Positions 17,866 to 25,925 of a stretch of 39,236 bases of DNA are shown piece after piece. Source of the DNA: Elusimicrobiaceae bacterium (GTDB lineage Bacteria > Elusimicrobiota > Elusimicrobia > Elusimicrobiales > Elusimicrobiaceae); NCBI GenBank assembly GCA_028700325.1, contig JAQVSV010000014.1:1-39236 (forward strand). The letters run 5' to 3'. The first letter of the stretch is position 1; every line of letters begins with the position of its first letter. Made by a program: the position numbers and the translations under genes. The notes under the pieces were generated by a model. That model had not been told where the DNA came from, made no database searches, and saw nothing but the letters and a program-made list of their open reading frames with translations.

Positions 17866-20022
17866 TTACAAAATGCCTTTTAACCGGCGGACAAGCCATT
17901 CCGCGGCCAGCAATGCCAGCACAAGCGCGCCCGCGGACCAGAGCGAACAGACCTGTTTGCGGGACAGGGTTTCTTCCGTTTTTTCGGGCGGGGGGAACCC
18001 GGCCGCCCAGTCCTTCAGTTTCATTTCGGCGGGCAGATAGGCCCGGCCGCCCGATTCGGCGGCGAGCGCGGAAATTGCGTTCAGGTCCGACACGTCGGAC
18101 TCGCGCGGACGGACCGGAAAAACCGCGGTGTCAGCGCCCAGCGCCGCTCCGCCGGAAACCACCGCCGCGCGCACCGTAACGCGCCCGCGCGCAAGCTCCG
18201 GCAGCTCGGCCTGAAAAACTCCAGGCCGGATAAAGTTGAAAAACAGCGGTATTCTCCGGCCGTCCGGGTAAACCGCTTCGGCGGTGATGGCGGGAGTCGC
18301 GTCATTCAGCGGATTTCGGTCCCGGCCCAGCGCCCTGAGCGTGAACACGCCGGTTTCGCCTTCAGCCAGAGCGGACAGGTCAGCCGACAGGCTGACCGGC
18401 CTGATATCAAGACTGCCGTTAAGGTATGCCAGCGCTCCGGCCCAGAACAGGTTATAGGAGGCCGAGGCGGCCGGATTATCCGCCGCGAGCATTTTCCACC
18501 GCCAGGTAGATGACGCGCCCATAGCCATTACCCGGCCTTTTCCATACCGCCAGGCCCCGGCCATAAGATGATTTTTTCCGTCCGGCCCGACAGCCGAAAA
18601 AACCGGCTCCGCGCCTTTTTTCAGGCCCTGAAAAAGCGTAACGCCATAAACCGGCGCCAGCTGCAGCCACAGGGTTTCCGATCCGGTGGAATCGCCCGCC
18701 AGTTCCGTCACCGGATGGCGGTGCGGCCGCAACCGCATCTGCCAGTCGGCAAACGCGGCCGGCCCGGACGAAATTTCCACCGGCAGCGTTTCAAACAGGG
18801 CGGGCGGATTTGCCGCCGGCGAAAAAATATTGTCGGTGCCCATCGCCAGCAGCGCACCGCCTTTTTTCACGAATTCCGCGAGCGACAGCGCATACGCAGG
18901 CGGCAGGCCGAGCCGGTTGAAAGAAAAATTATCCAGTATGACCACATCGAACAGATCAATGTCGCTCACGAAAATCTGCTCCGCCGGAAACTGGATAAGC
19001 GACAGCTCATTCTCCACCGCCGGCACATAATTTTCCGGGTTGCGCAGAATAACGAACGTAACCAGTTCGTTGTTGGGATCGCTCTTGATATAATCGCGCA
19101 GCAGCGAATAATCATAAGACGGCCGCCCGCACAGATACATTATCCGTCTTTTTTCATGGATCACCTGCCAGTTCAGCTCGCGCAGCACGGCTTTCACGCC
19201 GGGCGCGGTTATTTTAAGCAGGACGTGCTGCGTGCCCAGCGCTTGCGCGCGCACGGTCAGGGTGGCGGCAGTCACTTCATAATCACGCGCGGGCACGAAA
19301 GAAGCCGACGCGACCGTCACTCCGGCTTCGCTCGCCGTAACATTCACCGGCCAGCCTTTGAGTCCGCGCGCGGTAACGGACACTTCCAGTTTCTGGGGCA
19401 GGTGCAGAAACGCGAATTCGGAATACTTTACCGGCCCGGCCCGCAGATCCCGGGCCGAGGGCAGCACTCCCGCCGCGATAAAATCAACGGGAACGGAAGT
19501 TTTGGCGGAACGCAGCGCGCCGCGTTCGGCGCGGCTGTTGCCGTCGGTAATCACCAGAATGCGCGCAGGCGGGGGATTGATCCGCGTCATAACGCCGCCG
19601 AGCGCGCCCGCCAGGTCTGACGCGCCGCTCTCCGGCTTGCCCGGACTGGCCGGATCCAGCGGACGCAGCCCGCGCCCGAACGCGAAAAACGACGGCTCCG
19701 AAAATTTTTGGAGCGCGGCGCGGTTCACGCGGCACCAGTCCGCCGCCTGCCCGAATTTATCCGCGCCGGACGGGCCGGACGGGCCTTTCATGTATACCGA
19801 CGAATCAACCAGTACCGCAAGGCCCGGAAATTTTTCATACCGGCGCACTTTAACCAGCTCCGGACCCAGCGCAAGCAGCGCAAGCGCGCAAACCGCCGCA
19901 AGCCTGAGCGCCCTGACCGCGCGCGGCAGACGCCTGCTCCGCGCGAGCAGCCACATCGTGGCCGCCGCGGCCATAACCGCCGCAACCGCCGGCCACACCG
20001 GCGCGGTAAACACGATTCTCAT
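17866..20022 (-). CDS. Membrane vWA/glutamine-amidotransferase-like protein closing the MoxR cassette
   Basis: A 718-residue membrane protein of the kind found last in MoxR-DUF58-BatA-DUF4159 clusters. Two membrane helices lie at about 10-27 and 37-54 and one at about 693-712, so the large middle part should be extracytoplasmic. A vWA-like domain starts at about 67 with VLVDSSVYMKG; the MIDAS is D73-x-S75-x-Y77, with Tyr in place of the last Ser. VITDGNSR follows. The middle contains DLFDVVILDNFSFNRL and FVKKGGALLAMGTDN, typical of the class I amidotransferase-like fold, without an obvious catalytic Cys. Its ATG overlaps the DUF4159 stop as ATGA. Exact role unknown. Confidence 0.8.
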   Translation of the reverse strand: MRIVFTAPVWPAVAAVMAAAATMWLLARSRRLPRAVRALRLAAVCALALLALGPELVKVRRYEKFPGLAVLVDSSVYMKGPSGPSGADKFGQAADWCRVNRAALQKFSEPSFFAFGRGLRPLDPASPGKPESGASDLAGALGGVMTRINPPPARILVITDGNSRAERGALRSAKTSVPVDFIAAGVLPSARDLRAGPVKYSEFAFLHLPQKLEVSVTARGLKGWPVNVTASEAGVTVASASFVPARDYEVTAATLTVRAQALGTQHVLLKITAPGVKAVLRELNWQVIHEKRRIMYLCGRPSYDYSLLRDYIKSDPNNELVTFVILRNPENYVPAVENELSLIQFPAEQIFVSDIDLFDVVILDNFSFNRLGLPPAYALSLAEFVKKGGALLAMGTDNIFSPAANPPALFETLPVEISSGPAAFADWQMRLRPHRHPVTELAGDSTGSETLWLQLAPVYGVTLFQGLKKGAEPVFSAVGPDGKNHLMAGAWRYGKGRVMAMGASSTWRWKMLAADNPAASASYNLFWAGALAYLNGSLDIRPVSLSADLSALAEGETGVFTLRALGRDRNPLNDATPAITAEAVYPDGRRIPLFFNFIRPGVFQAELPELARGRVTVRAAVVSGGAALGADTAVFPVRPRESDVSDLNAISALAAESGGRAYLPAEMKLKDWAAGFPPPEKTEETLSRKQVCSLWSAGALVLALLAAEWLVRRLKGIL

Positions 20023-20768
20023 TGCTCGCCCCGCTGGCGCAGGCGCTGCAGCAGAAAAGGCTGATGCACGGCGTCCTGCTTGTAGGTGCCGGTCAACGCG
20101 TACATGACAATGTTAAACGAAAGCATTTTCCCGGCCAGCCGCTGCTGCTCGCCACCGGGTGTGCAGGGGTAAAGCGGACTGCCGAACGCATCCACGGGCC
20201 ATACTCCGGGCAGATCATTTTTGGAATAAAACAGCACGGTCCGGCCGCCCCAGTCCGCCCCCTCCATATAATCCGCCACGCGCCGCCGCCCCTGCGGCGA
20301 CCTGATCAGGAAAAAACTGCGGTAAACCGCGTGTTCCCGCGGCAGGATTTTCAGCTACGTTTCCGGCAGCGTGTTGCGCAGGTTGCGCCTGAGCCAGCGG
20401 TCAAACGAAGAAACCGGCTGGCCCGAAGTGTCCTCTGTCCACAGCGTGCCTCCGCTGAGCAGATGCGCGCGCAGACGGCGGCTTTCCACTTCTGTCAGAT
20501 CACGCGGAGCGGAGCGGCAGGCCAGAAAGATAAACGGATACTCAAACACCTTCTCATCCGACAGTTTCACAGAACGCGCGCCGGGATCCGCCCTGACGCT
20601 TGAAACCGCCGTCATGAATTTATGCAGTTCGGGGTAGGGATCGGGATAACCCGCGCATTCCGGCCCCATTTCCAGCCCGGCCCAGAAAAATGTATTGCCG
20701 TCCGCCGCGCGGGCCGCGCCAGCCGCGCAAAAAACCGCCGCGCACAATCCCAACAGCAGCCGCCTCAT
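20019..20768 (-). pseudogene. DUF4159 protein gene with in-frame amber codon
   Basis: One continuous minus-strand frame of 250 codons encodes a DUF4159 protein with a signal peptide (MRRLLLGLCAAVFCAAGAARA). The first part has FKFPF-like features such as VFEYPFIFLACRS and GGTLWTEDTSG. After NTLPET comes TAG (20355-20357), and the same frame continues as LKILPREHAVYRSFF and ADYMEGADWGGRTVLFYSKND to the end. The homology therefore crosses the stop without a frameshift. Other genes here (the glycosylase, accB, the RodZ-like gene) end in TAG, so the codon is a stop in this organism. Options are a recent nonsense mutation (for example from CAG), a sequencing error, or readthrough; the base after the stop is C. 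Start and stop overlap both neighbours as ATGA, and the downstream gene is intact. Confidence 0.85.
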
Positions 20769-22822
20769 GCCAGCCCCGCAAGGAAAAATTCAAGCGCGAG
20801 CAGCGCCAGCGCAAAAGCCAGAACCGGACCGAACAGTTCCAGCCCGCCGGCGCGCGCGAAAAAATCGCCCGCGGGATCCTGAAACTTCAGCACCGTCCAC
20901 GGCGGAGCGGGCGCGGGTTCGGTGACGCTTTCGCCCGATCCCGAATCGGGATTGACCGCGAACGCGGTGTCCGCGCCGCCGTAAGCCCTGGCGGCAACCC
21001 GGTAGATGCCCGGCTCGTCGGTATCCGGGAACTCGTAAAAACCGTTTGCCGGCCTGACCTGCCGGGCCGGGCCGGCGGCGGGCGTGTAATCAACAGGCCC
21101 GTTCAAGTCGTCCGACACCGGCAATTTAAACGGCTCGCCTATAACCGCGCCCAGGCCCCGCACGGAAATTCTCGTGTTGCCAAGCCGGGCCGCGGCGTAA
21201 CCGGCCCAGACGGGAAAAACGGGGCGGAGCGCAAAATCGGTCCAGGCCGTTTCCAGGCCGGGCGTCCAGAAAAACACGCGCCCTTTCCCGGCCGTAATTT
21301 CCGCGAACGCCGGATACTCCGCCTCGCGGTACTTTATTTTCCAGCGCGCCTGCGCGCCGTCCGATAACGTGGAAAGCAGAAAACCCGAAATTTTTATATC
21401 GCCGAACTGGTAGCCGGCCCAGTCAAAATCACCGGCGGAAGCGGGCGGCACGAGCCGCGCCCGGGCTCCGCCGGCCGGCTCCGCCCGCAGCGGACGGACT
21501 GGCAGAATATCCTCCATAAACCGGAATGCCGACGGCTGGGTTTGCGGCCCCGCCACCAGCAGCAAATGCCCGCCGGCCAGAACAAACCGGCGCAGCAGTT
21601 CGGCCTGCCGCGCGGTTATTTCGGAAAAACCGGCCGCGATAACACCCTGATAATCCGACAGCGCGAGGTCCTGCAGCCGCGCCAGATCATAAAACAGGCA
21701 GGAAAAACCCGTAACGTTTTCGCCCAGCACGCTTTTGAGGAAATGGCCGCCGTGTCCGCGCAGCAGAAACTGCGGATCGGACGACAGACATAAAAGTTTC
21801 GGCGCGCGCGGCACGCGGAAAGCGAACCAGCGGGAATTATCGGCTTGCAGCGCGTCAGGCTCCATAAAAACGCGGCCCGTCAGCGTCCCGCCAGCCGCGC
21901 CGCCTGCGGGCCAGCTGGCAAAACCGGTTCCGGCCTGCCGCTCGGTGATGGCGACACGACGCAGAGCCAGACCGTTAACCTGCCCTGCGGCGGCCGCGCC
22001 GGACCGTATCCGCCCGATCCCGCCGAACTGCGCCGACAGCAGCGGAACCGTTTTAAACCCGCCGTCAAGCAGGCCTGCCCCGTTAAAGGAAACGGATGAA
22101 ACCCACCTGTTGTCCAGCCCGGCGGGCAACGCCGTGCCGTAAAGCTCCACCTCTGGCGAGTAGCCGCGCACGGAAGCCGCGCCGTCTGGCCCCAACCCCT
22201 TAAACCCGCGCGCGAAACCGTCCGTCAAAACGATAACCGCCTTCTTGCCGGCTTTTTCCGCGCCCAGAAACGCGAACGCCTTTTCAAGCGCGGGCCGGTA
22301 ATCGGTGACCCGCCACGACGGCGTCATTCCCGCCAGCCGGGCCGCCGCCCGGGCCGGCGGCTCCCAGGAGAGCGGACCGCCTTCCCAGCGGTCGGAAAAC
22401 GCGCCCACGGCCACTTTGTCGGCAGGCCCTAACCGCGAAATGATGCTTGAACCGGCATCCTTTAAAATGGCGGACACCGGCCGCCCCGCAAACTCCGCCC
22501 GGGTGGAGTAGGACAGGTCGAGCAGAACCACCGCACTGACCGGCACGTCCCGCGCGGACTCCGCAGGCAGCCGTCCCGGCAGCCGCTCCAGCACCGGCCG
22601 CGAGAACGCCAGAATCAAAAGTCCAACCGCCAGACAGCGCAGGCCAAGCACCGCCGCCCGCAAAAACCGCCGGCCGCGCAAATTTTTCAGATAAACTTTT
22701 CTTACAAGGTACAGCCCGGGAAAATTGACTTTCAGCGCGCGTTTCAGAACCAGATAATAAATTGCAAGCGGCAGCAGCGCAAGCGGCAGGAAATACAGAA
22801 GATGCGGCGCAAGAAACCTCAT
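20765..22822 (-). CDS. BatA/vWA-domain membrane protein
   Basis: A 685-residue protein starting with the BatA-type N-terminal membrane region (MRFLAPHLLYFLPLALLPLA) and a second helix near 55-73. The vWA domain follows with a complete MIDAS DLSYS (D102, S104, S106) and VIVLTDGFARG. A long extracytoplasmic part includes an amidotransferase-like segment (RRFVLAGGHLLLVAGPQ). A C-terminal membrane helix lies at about 660-682. Such proteins sit with MoxR ATPases and DUF58 proteins in bacterial operons tied to envelope integrity or stress. The gene starts three bases after the DUF58 stop and its TGA overlaps the DUF4159 start. Confidence 0.87.
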   Translation of the reverse strand: MRFLAPHLLYFLPLALLPLAIYYLVLKRALKVNFPGLYLVRKVYLKNLRGRRFLRAAVLGLRCLAVGLLILAFSRPVLERLPGRLPAESARDVPVSAVVLLDLSYSTRAEFAGRPVSAILKDAGSSIISRLGPADKVAVGAFSDRWEGGPLSWEPPARAAARLAGMTPSWRVTDYRPALEKAFAFLGAEKAGKKAVIVLTDGFARGFKGLGPDGAASVRGYSPEVELYGTALPAGLDNRWVSSVSFNGAGLLDGGFKTVPLLSAQFGGIGRIRSGAAAAGQVNGLALRRVAITERQAGTGFASWPAGGAAGGTLTGRVFMEPDALQADNSRWFAFRVPRAPKLLCLSSDPQFLLRGHGGHFLKSVLGENVTGFSCLFYDLARLQDLALSDYQGVIAAGFSEITARQAELLRRFVLAGGHLLLVAGPQTQPSAFRFMEDILPVRPLRAEPAGGARARLVPPASAGDFDWAGYQFGDIKISGFLLSTLSDGAQARWKIKYREAEYPAFAEITAGKGRVFFWTPGLETAWTDFALRPVFPVWAGYAAARLGNTRISVRGLGAVIGEPFKLPVSDDLNGPVDYTPAAGPARQVRPANGFYEFPDTDEPGIYRVAARAYGGADTAFAVNPDSGSGESVTEPAPAPPWTVLKFQDPAGDFFARAGGLELFGPVLAFALALLALEFFLAGLA

Positions 22823-22825
22823 CGT

Positions 22826-23713
22826 CTACCGCCGCGCAAACATGGCCGCGATCCGTTCCAGCACCGACACCACCGGCGCGTCAGTGGAACAGGGCAGGCA
22901 GCCGATCCCCGTGCGGTTGAGCGTAACACGGCAGAACTCGCTCCAGCGCGCGAATTCGCGCTCGTATTCGCCGGAAAAAACCGCCGGATCAAAATCCAGG
23001 CGGCTGTTATCCTCCATATCCCGCAGTTCGGTGCGGCCGCTCCAGTGCAAACGCCGTTCGGCCGGATCGGACAGATGCAGCACCGTAGCCGAATTGCGCG
23101 GCGTTTTAAGCGCGAGCGCGGCGCGCAGCGCGGCATCGTTTTCTTCGAGCAGATCGGTCAGCAGAACCGCCGCGCAGCCGCGGCCTCCGCCGGACAGAAA
23201 ATCGGAAATCGCGCGGCGCATATCGCCTTTGCCGGACGGGCTGGCACAGCCCAGCGCGCCGTCAAATTCCTCCAGCGACGAAAGCGTGTTGCCCGGACGG
23301 GTTTTAAGCGATATCCGGTCCTTGAGCACGCAGACGCCGCAGGAATCGCCCTGCAGAATAAACAGGGCCGACAGCGCCATCGCCAGCCGGCAAGCGTATT
23401 CCCATTTGGTGTAAAGCGCAAGCGGCGAGCGGAAATCCATCGAGGCCGAACCGTCCACCAGCAGGCAGATCTTGAGGTTCTTCTCCTCCTGGAACTGCTT
23501 GACGTACATCCGGTCGGTGCGGGCGAACACTTTCCAGTCAAGAAACCGTACGCTGTCGCCGCGCGAATACTGGCGGTGCTGGACGAACTCCTGCCCGAAC
23601 CCGATCTCCGCGCTTTTATGTGGTCCGGCCATGCCCTGCACCGAATCCAGCCCTATCCGCACACGCCCCAGTTTCTGGATACGGGCGATGGCGGCGTTAT
23701 CAATATATTTCAT
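22826..23713 (-). CDS. DUF58 family protein with vWA-like domain
   Basis: A 295-residue soluble DUF58 protein, the usual partner of MoxR ATPases. The family motif YSRGDSVRFLDWKVFART is at about 49-66. The strand VDGSAS then carries the vWA-like MIDAS (D87, S89, S91). ALLTDLLEEND supplies the later metal-site strand. No membrane helix is evident. The gene's start overlaps the TPR gene's stop as ATGA and three bases precede the BatA gene, so the proteins are probably made in linked amounts. Confidence 0.92.
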   Translation of the reverse strand: MKYIDNAAIARIQKLGRVRIGLDSVQGMAGPHKSAEIGFGQEFVQHRQYSRGDSVRFLDWKVFARTDRMYVKQFQEEKNLKICLLVDGSASMDFRSPLALYTKWEYACRLAMALSALFILQGDSCGVCVLKDRISLKTRPGNTLSSLEEFDGALGCASPSGKGDMRRAISDFLSGGGRGCAAVLLTDLLEENDAALRAALALKTPRNSATVLHLSDPAERRLHWSGRTELRDMEDNSRLDFDPAVFSGEYEREFARWSEFCRVTLNRTGIGCLPCSTDAPVVSVLERIAAMFARR

Positions 23714-24603
23714 TTACGCCTGCCCGCCGTTCCGGGCTTTGCCGCACTGCCGGTTTTGGCGGGCTTTGCGGATTTAACGGACTTGCCGGATTTCGCGGAA
23801 GCCGCCTTGCCGCCGGTTCCGTTCTGTTTTTGTTTCGCGCCGGGCTTTACGGACGCGAGCAGCCGCGCGTATTTCGCTTCGCCGTTTGAAATCCGAAGTG
23901 CGTTTTCAAACGCGGCCGCGGCTTTGTCCGCCGCGCCCGCTTTCAGTTCCAGCCTGCCCAGCAGCGCGTAAGCGTCGGGATAACCGGGGCCCCATTCTAT
24001 CGCGCTGCTCACGTCGCGGCGTGCGGCTTTGAAATTTGACAGGCCATATTCGATTTCCGCTTTTCGTAAAAGCAGGAAAGCGTCTTCGCTGTTTCTGGAC
24101 AGCGCGGCATCAATATCGGCAAGCGCTTCTTTGGGCTTTCCCAGCCCCGCGCGCGCCAGTCCGCGCAGGGCATAGGCGTCATGCGTGTCGGCGCCGGCCG
24201 CAATGGCAGATTCGGCGGCTGCCAGCTGGGCGGCATAATCGCGCTTTAACGAATAGATCGTGGCGGACCATTGAAACGCCAGCGCGGCGGCTTTTTTATC
24301 CTGCGCCGCCCGCCCGAAATCCGCCAGCGCGCGAGTAAAGTTGGCGGTGCGGAAATGCGCCAGTCCGCGGTTTAAAAAAAGCTCGCCGCTATGCGGGTAA
24401 TACCTGGCCAGCCGGTCGTACACTTTAAACGCGCCGGCGTAATTCTGGCGCAGCAGATAATTGTCGGCGCGCGCCATCGCCGCGGCAAAATCGGGACGGC
24501 GGACAGGCCGCATCTGTATAAGCCCAAAAACCGCAACCCCGCCGGTAACCAGCGCAAGGCCCGAAAAAAACATCATTTTCTGAAGGGAATCCAACTGTTT
24601 CAT
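23710..24603 (-). CDS. Membrane-anchored tetratricopeptide-repeat protein
   Basis: A 297-residue protein with one N-terminal membrane helix (FFSGLALVTGGVAVFGLIQM) followed by about five TPR units, for example YAGAFKVYDRLARYYPHSGE, LFLNRGLAHFRTANFTRALA and PDAYALLGRLELKAGAADKA. The last 45 residues are Lys/Ser/Ala/Gly low complexity. I chose MKQLDS as the start because its ATG overlaps the moxR TGA; the longer open frame is a shadow of moxR. In related operons TPR proteins (BatE-like) accompany BatA/BatB, so a scaffold role for the vWA proteins is likely but inferred. Confidence 0.85.
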   Translation of the reverse strand: MKQLDSLQKMMFFSGLALVTGGVAVFGLIQMRPVRRPDFAAAMARADNYLLRQNYAGAFKVYDRLARYYPHSGELFLNRGLAHFRTANFTRALADFGRAAQDKKAAALAFQWSATIYSLKRDYAAQLAAAESAIAAGADTHDAYALRGLARAGLGKPKEALADIDAALSRNSEDAFLLLRKAEIEYGLSNFKAARRDVSSAIEWGPGYPDAYALLGRLELKAGAADKAAAAFENALRISNGEAKYARLLASVKPGAKQKQNGTGGKAASAKSGKSVKSAKPAKTGSAAKPGTAGRRK

Positions 24604-25583
24604 AACGCCTCCGCCACCAGCCGGCTGATAATCTCGTCCGGGCGGATCCCGTCCGCCTCGGCCTGAAACCCCGTGATGATGCGGTGCCGCAAAACCGGCG
24701 CCGCCACATAACGCAGATCGTCGGCCGAAACCGCGAACCGGCCTTCCAGCAGGCACCGCGCCCTGGCCGCCAGCACCAGCGCCTGGGAAGCGCGCGGCCC
24801 CGCGCCCCACGTCACCCATTTCGACACATAATCAGGCGCATCGCCGTCCGGGCGCGACGAGCGCGCCATTTTAACCGCCGCTTCTATAATTTCCCGCGGC
24901 ACCGGCACGGCGCGCACCAGCTCCTGAAGCTCCGTCATCTCGCGCTGGTCCAGCACTTTATGCGCGGAAGCGGCGGCAGGCGCGGCGGACGAGGCGATCA
25001 GCTCTTCCTCCTGCCGGGACGGGTAGCCCACGTTGATCTGCATCAGAAACCGGTCCAGCTGGGCTTCCGGCAGGGGATAAGTGCCTTCCTGCTCGATCGG
25101 GTTCTGGGTCGCCAGCACGAAAAACGGCGGCGCGAGTTTGCGCGTAACCCCTCCGAAAGTGACTTCCTTTTCCTGCATCGCCTGCAGCAGGGCTGCCTGG
25201 GTCTTGGGCGGAGTGCGGTTGATTTCGTCGGCAAGCAGCAGATTCGCGAACACGGGCCCTTCGATATAGCGGGCCTCGCGCTTGCCGGTTTCATGATCCT
25301 GCTCGATAATGTCATATCCGGTTATATCGGACGGCATGAGATCCGGCGTGAACTGGATGCGGCTGAATTTCAGGTCCAGAATTTCCGCGAGCGTGGACAC
25401 CATAAGGGTTTTTGCCAGACCCGGCACGCCGACGAGCAAAGCGTGCCCGCCGGAAAACAGGGTAATCAGAATCTGACTGGCGGTTTCCGTCTGGCCTACG
25501 ACGGTGCGCCCGAGCTGCTCGAAAATCAGAGCGCGCGCGTCGCGCAGTTTGCCGGCCAGTTTCAAATCATGCTGTTGCGCCAT
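24600..25583 (-). CDS. MoxR-family AAA+ ATPase
   Basis: MoxR ATPases are hexameric AAA+ chaperone-like enzymes that act with vWA proteins. It has 327 residues. Walker A GVPGLAKT is near 50-58 and Walker B LLLADEINRTPPKTQAALLQ near 112-130. The sensor region holds VLATQNPIEQEGTYPLPEAQ, followed by LDRFLMQINVGYPS. The C-terminal lid has WVTWGAGPRASQALVLAARA. The start MAQQHD follows a GGGGA ribosome site; the longer frame runs into intergenic hairpins. It is the first gene of the six-gene cassette, with a promoter about 28 bases upstream. Confidence 0.95.
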   Translation of the reverse strand: MAQQHDLKLAGKLRDARALIFEQLGRTVVGQTETASQILITLFSGGHALLVGVPGLAKTLMVSTLAEILDLKFSRIQFTPDLMPSDITGYDIIEQDHETGKREARYIEGPVFANLLLADEINRTPPKTQAALLQAMQEKEVTFGGVTRKLAPPFFVLATQNPIEQEGTYPLPEAQLDRFLMQINVGYPSRQEEELIASSAAPAAASAHKVLDQREMTELQELVRAVPVPREIIEAAVKMARSSRPDGDAPDYVSKWVTWGAGPRASQALVLAARARCLLEGRFAVSADDLRYVAAPVLRHRIITGFQAEADGIRPDEIISRLVAEAL

Positions 25584-25610
25584 AGTTTCCCCGTGCGGAT
25601 TAATGAGAAC

Positions 25611-25640
25611 ATTATAGGATTTTGACTCTCCGCAGCACAA
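25611..25640 (-). promoter_or_regulatory. Predicted promoter of the MoxR cassette
   Basis: On the minus strand TTGTGC (25635-25640) and a perfect TATAAT (25611-25616) are separated by 18 bp. The -10 lies 27 bp before the moxR ATG. Confidence 0.65.
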
Positions 25641-25651
25641 CTTTATTTGAA

Positions 25652-25684
25652 ACGCCGCGCGCCGGATATTCCGGCGCGCGGCGT
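25652..25684. other. 15-bp perfect hairpin between moxR and tolQ
   Basis: ACGCCGCGCGCCGGA (25652-25666) pairs perfectly with 25670-25684 around the loop TAT. It is upstream of both divergent operons. On the minus strand it is followed by GTTTCAAATAAAG; no true T-run follows on either strand. It may be a REP-like element, an insulator or part of an RNA. Confidence 0.7.
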
Positions 25685-25693
25685 CTAAAATGG

Positions 25694-25736
25694 CAGGGCT
25701 GCCTATTTTGGGGGGTAGGTGAGGGAGGCAGCCCTG
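25694..25736. other. 11-bp hairpin with 21-base G-rich loop
   Basis: CAGGGCTGCCT (25694-25704) pairs with AGGCAGCCCTG (25726-25736). The plus-strand loop is ATTTTGGGGGGTAGGTGAGG plus G, with four G-runs of at least two. A run of eight T follows on the plus strand at 25761-25768, 24 bases beyond the stem. The pair of hairpins could belong to a small RNA, but I recognise no known family. Confidence 0.65.
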
Positions 25737-25893
25737 GTAAACAGATCTTAACATAAAACCTTTTTTTTGTAAATAGCGATTTATTCGCGCTATTGAGGCT
25801 GCCGCAGGAGCCGTCCTGGCGTTCTGTAAACGCGCTGTAAATTAAAAATCCATATATTGATTCGCCGCTCTGCCGCGGCAGCGGCATAAATGT

Positions 25894-25899
25894 TATAAT
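25894..25899 (+). promoter_or_regulatory. -10 box of the tolQ operon
   Basis: A perfect TATAAT lies 26 bp before the tolQ ATG. The -35 position is occupied by the GC palindrome CTGCCGCGGCAG (25870-25881), not a TTGACA-like hexamer. That could mean an activator or repressor site. A GGGAGG ribosome site follows. Confidence 0.5.
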
Positions 25900-25925
25900 T
25901 TCGTATCCGACTGACGGGAGGCTCA

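Noticed and set aside
18568-19620. 350-codon plus-strand frame opposite the 718-residue membrane protein
   Set aside because: Composition is Arg/Gln-rich and matches no family. The opposite strand encodes a coherent vWA-like protein coupled to its neighbours.
20355-20357. Genome-wide reassignment of UAG
   Set aside because: The glycosylase, accB and the RodZ-like gene all end at TAG at the expected family length.
22802-23971. 389-codon plus-strand frame across DUF58 and TPR genes
   Set aside because: It is antisense to two well-supported genes and spans their junction.
24604-24819. Longer N-terminus for the TPR protein
   Set aside because: The additional 72 residues are Gly/Arg-rich shadow of the moxR C-terminus. 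The ATG at 24603 overlaps the moxR stop as expected for coupled genes.
25694-25745. Signal-recognition-particle RNA
   Set aside because: The minus strand contains CTGTTTACCAGG, also found in bacterial 4.5S RNA, but the essential GGAAGGAAGCAGC tetraloop region is missing and the stem pairs differently.
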